From positions 1 through 5,285 of the forward strand of contig CATWBR010000331.1 of the NCBI GenBank assembly GCA_958349075.1: 5,285 nucleotides of DNA, in the 5' to 3' direction. Below the pieces are notes generated by a model. That model had not been told where the DNA came from. It worked only from the letters and a program-made list of their open reading frames with translations, and ran no database searches. Source of the DNA: an uncultured Clostridium sp. (GTDB lineage Bacteria; Bacillota; Clostridia; Lachnospirales; Lachnospiraceae). Below are positions 1-5,285 of this stretch, piece after piece (position 1 is the stretch's first letter; the number at the start of each line of letters is the position of its first letter). Both the position numbers and the translations under genes were made by a program.

Positions 1-513
1 GGCGGGTATTTCACCGTATACGGGGATATGGGATACAAGTCGCAGCTCTTTGAAGGAAAGAATATTATTGTAATCCGCCCGACCGGAGGGTATGTGGAGG
101 AGCTCTTACAATCCGTCAGGGAGCCCCGGGACGTGCTGGTAACCAATCTCGATGCCGATGCACAGAAAACTCTGGATTTATACTTTCACAAGGAAAAAAT
201 ACAAAATTATTTTTACACGATTTTTTTGCCTACCGATTTGGACTACCTGTATGCGCAAATGAGCAACGATCTCTTATGCCACATGATATTAAATATCTAC
301 TTTTTGAGTTTTATATTTTCGGACACGATAGAAAAACGTGCCGCGGCGCTTGGACTCAGCACAGAGGATGTGTTTCATGAACTGGACGACATCGTATCTG
401 CGAAGATTTCAAATGGGGCCGCGACCCGGCATTTCCATTCCAAACTGACGGAAAGGCATATTGAGATACTGAGCAGGATGGGGCTGAGTCCGCATCCCAC
501 GGTTAAAATCTGA
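1..513 (+). CDS. 3' part of an unrecognised protein (5' end outside window)
   Basis: The reading frame is open from base 1 to a TGA at 511-513, giving about 170 residues. An in-frame ATG at 28 has no ribosome binding site in front of it and the codons before it are open, so I read this as the C-terminal part of a longer protein, not a complete gene. The first half looks like alternating strands and helices: hydrophobic strands at KNIIVIRP and DVLVTNLD are separated by a helix containing VEELLQSV. A hydrophobic helical stretch (LLCHMILNIYFLSFIF) and a charged helical tail follow. I see no DNA-binding helix, signal peptide or catalytic motif in the visible part. The strand-helix pattern would fit a SIS-like or EIIB-like ligand domain of a regulator, and a convergent regulator beside a transport/catabolic block is common, but this is a guess from context. 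Confidence 0.7.
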   Translation, partial: GGYFTVYGDMGYKSQLFEGKNIIVIRPTGGYVEELLQSVREPRDVLVTNLDADAQKTLDLYFHKEKIQNYFYTIFLPTDLDYLYAQMSNDLLCHMILNIYFLSFIFSDTIEKRAAALGLSTEDVFHELDDIVSAKISNGAATRHFHSKLTERHIEILSRMGLSPHPTVKI

Positions 514-523
514 TCCGGGACCA

Positions 524-1210
524 CTATTCCGGGGGCTGTTCTTCCGTATCCCCCTGACTTTTAAGCTTTTGCAGCGTAAGGTACAGTGCAATGGTGATAA
601 TGATGGTAGAAAGTGTTTTTAAAAAAACAGGGATTCCGCCAATGTTGATGATAACGGCAGCGACAACCAGGGAAATTGCGGCGGCTTTATAGTTCATCAG
701 CGCAAACTGGGTAAAGATAGCGCCAAACATTGCCGGCACGACATACTGGATCATGCCGAAGATTCGTGGTGGCAGGAACTTCAGCAGGGTGCCGCCCATG
801 GTTGCAAGGAGGATCAGGCACAGGGTATTGACTACTGTTGAGGCAATGACACAAATAGTAGAGAGTATATCGGCCTTGGGCGTGCCGGGTTCGATTCCCA
901 GTGAGGCCAGGGTTGATAACACGCTGGGAAGCTTCATGTTTTTTACATTTCCCGACAGGACGGATACATAGGATGCGGCCGGACCCATAAGCAGGATATA
1001 TGTCATTGTATCGGCCACACAAATCCAGTTATGTCCCATGATTGCCCCAATACTCAACAGGCTGGTCAGTATCTTATCCCAGCCGGGGTGATAGCCTCTT
1101 ACAAAACTCAGATAAAGACCGTATAAAAAACAGCTCACAATTCCAAGAGCCAGTGTAAGCATTCCCCAAAACTGTACTTTTCTGTAATAATCCCTTGTAT
1201 ATTCGTCCAT
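524..1210 (-). CDS. multi-span membrane protein of unrecognised family, last gene of the block
   Basis: This is a 228-residue, strongly hydrophobic protein with ATG at 1210 and TAG at 524. The start is supported by AGGAG (1219-1223) with 8 bases to the ATG. Likely membrane segments lie near residues 13-36, 46-60, 66-86, 113-137, 150-170, 174-192 and 197-213. A polar cytoplasmic-looking tail is rich in Q, E, P and K (216-228). A conspicuous loop around residues 76-112 carries GPAASYVSVLSGNVKN and then IEPGTP. It begins with a short charged N-terminus (DEYTRDYYRK) and has no signal peptidase site. It lies 33 bases after the DUF5058-like gene on the same strand, so the two are probably co-transcribed and may form one membrane complex. 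I do not recognise its family; a transport role is inferred from topology and neighbours only. It ends 10 bases from the convergent gene, and no clear terminator is visible there. Confidence 0.85.
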   Translation of the reverse strand: MDEYTRDYYRKVQFWGMLTLALGIVSCFLYGLYLSFVRGYHPGWDKILTSLLSIGAIMGHNWICVADTMTYILLMGPAASYVSVLSGNVKNMKLPSVLSTLASLGIEPGTPKADILSTICVIASTVVNTLCLILLATMGGTLLKFLPPRIFGMIQYVVPAMFGAIFTQFALMNYKAAAISLVVAAVIINIGGIPVFLKTLSTIIITIALYLTLQKLKSQGDTEEQPPE

Positions 1211-1243
1211 ATGAACAACTCCTCTCCTGTTTTTGTGGTTTTA

Positions 1244-1948
1244 TCAGATGATACTTGCAGCGGTAATGGCGATCAGGATGGCGAGCGCCATTGCCCAATC
1301 CTTAATCCAGGGCTTTTTAAAGCGGTTTCCTAAAAAGGTAAGCAGCCACATGGACAGGGCGGCCGAACCGACTGCCACAAAATTCCGCATATCCTTGATA
1401 GAATAATCAAGAGCGAAGTATCCAAAAGAGGCGAGAGAGGCACAAATCCCGATTATCTTACCCAGATTTCCCCGCTGATTTACTTTCTGGCGAATCTGGG
1501 AGAATGGTTTCAGGAACAGCAGATGAGGAAGAATCATCAGCGCGCCGCCGATATTCATAACCCAGACAGAGCAGGTAAAGGCGGACAGGCTGTATGTACC
1601 GGAATTGATGCTTGTCCCCAGGGTCGAAGCGGCAACTTCGGCGGCGGTTGTCTCATAAACGGCATTCCCCACCACGCTGAGGCGGGAGAGAGACAGGGGA
1701 GCCCCGATTTGGGTGATCAGGGCAAGGCCCACAATAAATACGGACAAAGCGGGGCCAATCGTTGTAATTATTCCGGACTTGACGGCCTTTTTCATTTCCG
1801 CCTGCGTAATATTGAAGTGGCTCCGGTAACGCAGACTGATTCTGGCGAATACCAAAGTCTGCAAAAATATCAGGAATACCATGGAGAGATTAATGATCCA
1901 CGAGGGAAGGCTGTTGGCGACTTGTAGAACTTCATCATGCGGTGTCAT
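1244..1948 (-). CDS. DUF5058-like integral membrane protein
   Basis: The product has 234 residues, starts at ATG 1948 and ends at TGA 1244. AAGGAG (1958-1963) lies 9 bases before the start. Its layout resembles what I remember of the DUF5058 family: an N-terminal LQVANSLPSWI segment, a first membrane helix (about 15-36), then a charged linker ending EMKKAVKSG, an ITTIGPALSVFIVGLALI helix (61-78), a LSRLSVVGNAVYETTAAEVAAS loop (87-108), and further helices near 122-145, 162-181, 187-208 and 216-233. The family has no established function that I know of; members are often near transport or amidohydrolase genes. It is followed after 33 bases by another membrane protein of similar size, suggesting a two-subunit membrane unit. 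The family name comes from memory of the pattern and not from a search. A transport role is inference. Confidence 0.8.
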   Translation of the reverse strand: MTPHDEVLQVANSLPSWIINLSMVFLIFLQTLVFARISLRYRSHFNITQAEMKKAVKSGIITTIGPALSVFIVGLALITQIGAPLSLSRLSVVGNAVYETTAAEVAASTLGTSINSGTYSLSAFTCSVWVMNIGGALMILPHLLFLKPFSQIRQKVNQRGNLGKIIGICASLASFGYFALDYSIKDMRNFVAVGSAALSMWLLTFLGNRFKKPWIKDWAMALAILIAITAASII

Positions 1949-1966
1949 AAACGGGCGCTCCTTATC

Positions 1967-2015
1967 TCATCGGTTATTCACAGGAGGACCCGCCGTCATT
2001 TTCATACGGGAGTCC
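1967..2015 (-). promoter_or_regulatory. intergenic stem-loop with a possible 12-codon leader frame
   Basis: In the 133-base gap between the amidohydrolase and the DUF5058-like gene, 1986-1996 (GGACCCGCCGT on +) and 2006-2015 (ACGGGAGTCC) form a 10-pair stem with one bulged base and a 9-base loop. It pairs fully only as minus-strand RNA, where the one imperfect position becomes a G-U pair, which fits transcription of the block. No T-run follows, so it is not a classical terminator. An ATG in the loop (2003-2005) opens a 12-codon frame (MKMTAGPPVNNR) ending at 1967, with AAGGA 7 bases before it inside the 5' arm of the stem. It could be a processing or stabilising hairpin, or a leader that tunes the last two genes. 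The stem is seen; its function is inferred. Confidence 0.35.
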
Positions 2016-2081
2016 TTCGGTGAATTTCTTTAGTTATGGGTAACTGTTATGGTATTTAAAAGAATTTATACCGCCCTCAAG

Positions 2082-3494
2082 TTACGTTTCTCCGGGAACG
2101 ACATCCTGGGGAAGGGGACAGGTATACGGATAAACGCGGATGGTCTCGTCGAATTCCCTCTTAGCTTCGGCTAAAATATCGGGGTGGGTCAGAACATCCA
2201 TTGCCGTCATTGCCATTGCTTTTCCGGCAAAAATCATGCCCTTATGCCCAATGCTCATCCCGGCGCATACCGCCTGCTGCCATGAATGGTTTGGCGATCC
2301 GATGGTTTGGGCGGCAATAAATAGCTGGCACATGGGAGCCATCCAACTGACATCTCCCGAGTCGGTGGAATAAGGAGAAACCTTCACATTTTCAAGCAGG
2401 TTGTCTGAAATTCCCTCATGCAAATCAAGTTCGGCCAGCTCCGGATCTGTGACTCCGTGGACTACCATGGATTTTGCCTTGGCTGCGGTGCTGATTCCCT
2501 CATTCAGTTTTTTGGCGAAGATCTTTTCCTGCTCTGTAAAGACAGGCGCTCCGATTTCGTGCATGTTTTTAAGAGCCGCTTTTGACAAAACCTTATTGGG
2601 CAATGTACTGGAGGAGGCGGAGAGTACCTTGATATCCACGGTCGTCTCGGTTGCCATTGCCATACCGTATGCGATTTTTTTCATTCGCTCGAAGATTTCA
2701 TCTGCATCCGCTTTCTTTTGTCCGCGCACGCCATACCATATTTCGGCATAATCAGGGACAATATTCGGAACGGTGCCCCCGTTTGAGATAACGGAGTGAA
2801 TGCGCGCATCCGGAGAGACGTGCTCCCTCAGGTAGTTTACCGCCACATCCATCAAAATTGCGGCGTCAAGGGCGCTTCTGCCGGCATCCGGAGAGACCGC
2901 GGCATGTGCGGCTTTGCCGTGGAAAATATATTTAACCGAATAATGCGTCAGGCACGGCGACACGCTTACATAAGAAATATTCTGGGGATGCCAGCGGATG
3001 ATGGCGTCAATCCCGTCGAAAACATGGTCACGGACCATGAATACTTTTGCCGCGCCGCCTTCCTCCGCAGGGCAGCCGAAATATTTTACCGTACCGGTTA
3101 CATTTAATTCGGTCATCGCCTGTTTCAGACAAAGGGCGGTGGATAAGCTGCCAACGCCGAGCAGATTATGGGCGCAGCCGTGTCCGGCTTTTCCGGTGGG
3201 TTCCTTTTTATCGGAAATTTTATGGCCCAGACCCGGCAAAGCGTCGTATTCGCCGATCAGCGCAATGACCGGGCCGGGGCCGTTGGACCATTCGCTGACA
3301 AACGCGGTTTCGATGCCCGCCACACCTTTTGTAACCTTGAATCCGTTTTGTTCAAACACGCCCTCTAATAAAGCGGCGGACTGGAATTCCTGAAACAGGG
3401 TTTCTGCATATTCCCATATACGGTCGCTCAAGTCCGTCATTTTACTTTCATTTTCTTCAAACCATTTCAGTATAATCTCTTTGTAGCTTTCCAT
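2082..3494 (-). CDS. abgB: M20-family amidohydrolase, AbgB-like (p-aminobenzoyl-glutamate hydrolase subunit B type)
   Basis: This is a 470-residue cytosolic metallohydrolase expected to cleave an amide bond with two metal ions. The start is ATG 3494: GGAGGGA (3501-3507) lies just upstream at ideal spacing, whereas a longer frame begins with a TTG inside yjiG. Motifs in order: GEYDALPG (81-88, catalytic D84); GHGCAHN (104-110, Cys107 and His109, the Cys-x-His pattern of the AbgB/M20D group); CPAEEGG (141-147, Glu144 base and Glu145 ligand); WHP (168-170, His169); the inserted dimerisation domain (about 185-295) with KAAHAAVSPDAGRSALDA; STDSGDVSW (376-384); and HSW (403-405, His403 as last ligand). 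All expected catalytic and ligand residues are present. Length and motif order match E. coli AbgB (481 residues) along the whole chain, including the closing PYTCPLPQDVVP (AbgB has a similar PYHCPIPKNVTP). No AbgA subunit or AbgT transporter is in the window, so the true substrate may be another N-acyl or aminoacyl-glutamate-like amide. It sits 25 bases after yjiG. Confidence 0.93.
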   Translation of the reverse strand: MESYKEIILKWFEENESKMTDLSDRIWEYAETLFQEFQSAALLEGVFEQNGFKVTKGVAGIETAFVSEWSNGPGPVIALIGEYDALPGLGHKISDKKEPTGKAGHGCAHNLLGVGSLSTALCLKQAMTELNVTGTVKYFGCPAEEGGAAKVFMVRDHVFDGIDAIIRWHPQNISYVSVSPCLTHYSVKYIFHGKAAHAAVSPDAGRSALDAAILMDVAVNYLREHVSPDARIHSVISNGGTVPNIVPDYAEIWYGVRGQKKADADEIFERMKKIAYGMAMATETTVDIKVLSASSSTLPNKVLSKAALKNMHEIGAPVFTEQEKIFAKKLNEGISTAAKAKSMVVHGVTDPELAELDLHEGISDNLLENVKVSPYSTDSGDVSWMAPMCQLFIAAQTIGSPNHSWQQAVCAGMSIGHKGMIFAGKAMAMTAMDVLTHPDILAEAKREFDETIRVYPYTCPLPQDVVPGET

Positions 3495-3519
3495 TTTTTC
3501 TCCCTCCGACTCCTGTTTT

Positions 3520-3987
3520 TTAAACAATGAACCTCATAATAAGACCCGCGATAATGGTGCATAGAATCATGATCACATAGCATGCGCCAAAGGATTTGCC
3601 CTTTACGCCGGTTACGCCCAGGATTCTTCCGATTGCCCCCGCATTGCCGGTTAACATGAGCATTGGCAATAGAATGGTAACATGCTCTGCGGTAAGAATT
3701 CCGTCATTGAGCAGGGTAACAGCGCTGAGACAGCCGCCCGGCATTGAGATGAGGCAGGTGAGATAGGGAACGACCGCTTCACCGGGCAATGCGAAAATAC
3801 TCATGACAGGACCCAGGATCTTTCCTAACAATGTCATCAGTCCCGTAACTTCTACGATGCGCATAATCAAAACCGATAATACGATACCCGGGACATTGGA
3901 ATTCAGCCACATATGGACGCCTTTTCGGGCGCCGCCCATAAAAACTTCAATAAATGTCTGTTTTTCTTTTACTGCGCTGCCGTCCAT
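3520..3987 (-). CDS. yjiG: YjiG-type membrane protein (SpmB-like, nucleoside-recognition/gate domain)
   Basis: The product has 155 residues, very close to E. coli YjiG (about 153). It starts at ATG 3987 with GGAGG (3997-4001) 9 bases upstream, lying within the end of yjiH, and stops with TAA at 3520. After a polar N-terminus (1-30, including FMGGARKGVHMWLNSNVPG) it has membrane segments near 32-55, 56-92, 102-124 and 132-152. The middle carries the half-buried gate-type motif with FALPGE (65-70) and ISMPGG (80-85), followed by LPMLMLTGNAGAIGR, typical of the SpmA/SpmB/YjiG/YjiH group. These proteins are thought to act as pairs in the membrane; the transported compound is not known. The gap to yjiH is a single base, so translational coupling and a YjiH-YjiG complex are likely. 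No catalytic function is expected. Confidence 0.88.
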   Translation of the reverse strand: MDGSAVKEKQTFIEVFMGGARKGVHMWLNSNVPGIVLSVLIMRIVEVTGLMTLLGKILGPVMSIFALPGEAVVPYLTCLISMPGGCLSAVTLLNDGILTAEHVTILLPMLMLTGNAGAIGRILGVTGVKGKSFGACYVIMILCTIIAGLIMRFIV

Positions 3988-3988
3988 A

Positions 3989-4639
3989 TTATTTTACCTC
4001 CCCGGATACATTGTTTTTATTGGCAAATTTTAAATAGAGTCTCATCATATTTCCCGAAACAAATTTCATCACGATAACCACGAGGAATACCGCTCCCTGC
4101 CCATATTTCAGTTGGGGAAGAAACCATATGCCATAGCTGACCATCATACCAATGATGGCAGTTCCTGTAAACAAATAGGAGGACAGGATATCCCGCTGGT
4201 CGGAGGTGATTTTTTTGTTTTCGTACAGTTCTTTTACGATGGCGGTGCTTCCGTCCGTCGTTTCCAGATTGGCAATGATGGCAAGGGAGCTTTCTCCCGG
4301 AACGCCCATAAGGAAGCCAAGTATGGGAGAAAGCAGTTTGCCCGCCGCTTTCATTCCACCGTAGTAGTCAACTACGTTTACCACGGCAACCGCAAAAAAT
4401 ATGCCGGGTGCGATAGTCAGTGATTGAAGAAACATATATTTCAGGCCATAACCGCCCGAACCGAGAATGCCGGGGGAAGCCCCTTCCACTATGGTTCCGA
4501 ACTGGCCCAGATAGGTTTGAAGATCAAGTATTTTTAACGGCCCGGGCCCCTTCTGGAATAACCCGGAGAAAAACAGTAACCCAAGCAGAAACACCAAATA
4601 CTCTTTAAATCCTACGCCATCCTTTTCTCCTTTTTTCAC
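3989..4639 (-). CDS. yjiH: YjiH-type membrane protein (nucleoside-recognition/gate domain)
   Basis: First gene of the block; about 216 residues from GTG 4639, or 226 from a TTG at 4669. I prefer GTG because GAGG (4648-4651) lies 8 bases upstream, whereas the TTG has no ribosome binding site; the longer form is closer to E. coli YjiH (about 227), so the start stays open. Numbering from the GTG: membrane helix 13-29, an outside-type glycine-rich loop (50-66, SPGILGSGGYG), helix 69-90, then the gate motif LLSPILGFLMGVPGESSLAI (102-121) with NLETTDGSTAIVKELYE after it, and helices near 152-175 and 182-200. The GVPGES and TTDGSTA signatures are typical of the family, which partners with YjiG. In E. 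coli this pair adjoins iadA, an isoaspartyl dipeptidase; here the adjoining enzyme is AbgB-like. Role as a permease for the enzyme's substrate is inference. Confidence 0.87.
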   Translation of the reverse strand: MKKGEKDGVGFKEYLVFLLGLLFFSGLFQKGPGPLKILDLQTYLGQFGTIVEGASPGILGSGGYGLKYMFLQSLTIAPGIFFAVAVVNVVDYYGGMKAAGKLLSPILGFLMGVPGESSLAIIANLETTDGSTAIVKELYENKKITSDQRDILSSYLFTGTAIIGMMVSYGIWFLPQLKYGQGAVFLVVIVMKFVSGNMMRLYLKFANKNNVSGEVK

Positions 4640-4709
4640 ACAACCGTCCTCACTTTCTGATTTTTTCAAAATTTACATTAGAATTGCGGCCCGCATATGT
4701 ATGATGATA

Positions 4710-4738
4710 ATTATAAGCGGTATTTTTGACGATGAAAA
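4710..4738 (-). promoter_or_regulatory. probable sigma-A promoter of the yjiH-led block
   Basis: On the minus strand a perfect -10 box TATAAT (4710-4715) is preceded by 17 bases and a -35 box TTTTCA (4733-4738, four of six matches to TTGACA). It would place the transcript start near 4700-4704 and give yjiH a leader of about 60 bases. It faces the operon and lies in the AT-rich stretch just before it. Boxes are seen directly; activity is inferred. Confidence 0.6.
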
Positions 4739-4749
4739 GACTTATTTTT

Positions 4750-4769
4750 GTTCTATTCGGTGATAGAAC
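4750..4769. promoter_or_regulatory. perfect 7-bp inverted repeat, candidate operator
   Basis: GTTCTAT (4750-4756) and ATAGAAC (4763-4769) are exact reverse complements separated by six bases. The palindrome begins 11 bases upstream of the predicted -35 box of the yjiH promoter, a normal position for an activator or a repressor of this block. It is not followed by a T-run on either strand, so a terminator is less likely. Which protein binds is unknown; the partial gene at the left end could be a regulator but shows no visible link. Confidence 0.4.
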
Positions 4770-4775
4770 CTCCTA

Positions 4776-4850
4776 TATGGTGGCAAATTTTGAGAGGGCT
4801 TGAGAATACAATTACCTGCGGACCGTGGTATGGTGGCAAACCCTTAGAGG
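4776..4850. repeat. pair of 22-bp direct repeats spaced 53 bases
   Basis: 4776-4797 and 4829-4850 match at 18 of 22 positions: an identical TATGGTGGCAAA, four differing bases, then an identical AGAGG block. The start-to-start distance of 53 bases is close to five helical turns, so the copies lie on the same face of the DNA. They lie upstream of the palindrome and promoter of the yjiH block. They may be binding sites or the remains of a duplication; no further copy was found in the window. Confidence 0.5.
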
Positions 4851-4892
4851 ATAGGTTAATGGGCGGGGAATGGAACAAATAGGGAGTCGGCT

Positions 4893-4927
4893 GGGAAAGA
4901 AGGACGCGGCCGGTACGGCCAATGTCC
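4893..4927 (-). terminator. terminator-like hairpin read on the minus strand
   Basis: GGAC (4902-4905) pairs with GTCC (4924-4927) and GGCCG (4908-4912) with CGGCC (4916-4920), leaving a 3-base loop and a small internal loop. As minus-strand RNA the stem is followed by UUCUUUCCC (4901-4893), a weak interrupted U-run. It lies about 20 bases after a short hydrophobic frame ending at 4946 and upstream of the yjiH promoter, so it could insulate the block from minus-strand transcription entering from the right. Confidence 0.4.
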
Positions 4928-4939
4928 GGGGTGGGGAGA

Positions 4940-5285
4940 CAGCCACTACGTGTTTTCAAAAAAAATAAACATTCCTCCAATCAGAAGAAGAGAGAAAGCA
5001 AAGAGCTGCAATATAAAATGATCCGATAATAAATCGATAAAAAGCATCCTGAAATCATCGATATTCCTCCATTCCCAATCCACTCGGATCCAATTTAAGC
5101 ACCAAATTCAGATGCAAGTGGTGGCCGCGACAAGTGTCCCTCCCTACTTGAGCATGAGACAACCAGCGGGCCGCAGGCCAGGGGCCGGTCGACAACCATC
5201 GCGGAGTCTTCAGTCCCGTCGATCATCTGCCCCGGGGAAGGAGGAGAAAAACTTTCCGAAGGGGACATTGAAGCCCGCCGGTGCT
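4940..5285. other. stretch without a confident gene; short frames and a GC-rich tail
   Basis: No long convincing reading frame is present. On the minus strand, GGAGG (5066-5070) lies 7 bases before an ATG (5058) that opens a 25-codon frame ending at 4981; a second, overlapping frame (ATG 5047 to TAG 4946, 33 codons) encodes one membrane-helix-like segment with LQLFAFSLLLIGG. From about 5110 the DNA becomes visibly GC-rich, with GACAACCA repeated at 5158 and 5191 and many GGCC-type self-complementary words. A + strand frame from ATG 5112 and short minus-strand frames run off the right edge, but their composition (R, P, S, G rich) looks like a by-product of GC-rich DNA. This tail could be a structured RNA, a gene end or mobile-element border; I cannot tell. 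Confidence 0.4.

Noticed and set aside
514..523. Shared bidirectional terminator between the convergent genes
   Set aside because: The 10-base gap and its surroundings show no stable stem followed by a T-run on either strand.
1523..1927. 134-codon plus-strand frame opposite the DUF5058-like gene, and similar frames opposite the amidohydrolase
   Set aside because: They are antisense shadows of well-supported genes, without ribosome binding sites or recognisable domains.
3495..3527. Longer N-terminus for the AbgB-like protein (11 extra residues)
   Set aside because: The extension would begin with TTG inside the end of yjiG and has no ribosome binding site; the ATG at 3494 has a strong GGAGGGA just upstream.
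4870..4968. 32-codon plus-strand frame (ATG 4870)
   Set aside because: No proper ribosome binding site (only G-rich bases touching the ATG) and it overlaps the hairpin at 4902-4927.
4753..4980. 75-codon minus-strand frame across the upstream region
   Set aside because: It runs through the direct repeats, the palindrome and the terminator-like hairpin, and its composition shows no domain-like pattern.
5210..5284. Possible C-terminal end of a minus-strand gene entering from the right (TGA at 5210)
   Set aside because: Only 24 codons are visible and another minus-strand frame and a plus-strand frame are also open here, so coding cannot be supported.
5170..5285. Glycine, lysine, SAM-I, FMN or guanidine riboswitch suggested by words such as CCGAAGGGG and GAAGCCCG
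   Set aside because: The rest of each consensus core and the required paired elements are missing in the visible sequence.

Overview
The window looks like a piece of a Gram-positive, Clostridia-like (possibly Lachnospiraceae) chromosome. The evidence is indirect: strong AGGAG/GGAGG ribosome binding sites at short regular spacing, GTG/TTG start candidates, moderate base composition and short intergenic gaps. No rRNA, tRNA, CRISPR array or transposase was found.

Layout. The left end (1-513, + strand) is the 3' part of a gene that begins outside the window; I do not recognise its product. It converges, with only 10 bases between stop codons, on a five-gene block on the minus strand. In transcription order (right to left) the block is: a YjiH-type membrane protein (about 4639-3989), a YjiG-type membrane protein (3987-3520), an AbgB-like M20 amidohydrolase (3494-2082), a DUF5058-like membrane protein (1948-1244) and a second multi-span membrane protein of unrecognised family (1210-524). 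The first three genes are tightly packed (gaps of 1 and 25 bases). A 133-base gap with a stem-loop separates them from the last two, which are 33 bases apart. All five have a plausible ribosome binding site.

Reading. This looks like a uptake-plus-hydrolysis cassette: a cytosolic two-metal amidohydrolase of the p-aminobenzoyl-glutamate hydrolase type, flanked by two different pairs of small integral membrane proteins. In E. coli, yjiH and yjiG sit next to iadA (isoaspartyl dipeptidase), so pairing a YjiH/YjiG couple with an amide or peptide hydrolase is a recurring theme. The substrate cannot be read from the sequence.

Control and the right end. A good sigma-A-type promoter (TTTTCA, 17 bases, TATAAT) precedes yjiH, with a perfect 7-bp inverted repeat just upstream of its -35 box and a pair of 22-bp direct repeats spaced 53 bases apart further upstream. 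The remaining right-hand stretch (about 4850-5285) has no confident gene. It holds a terminator-like hairpin on the minus strand, two overlapping very short hydrophobic reading frames with one good ribosome binding site, and a GC-rich tail with short repeats that I could not assign to a protein or a known RNA family.
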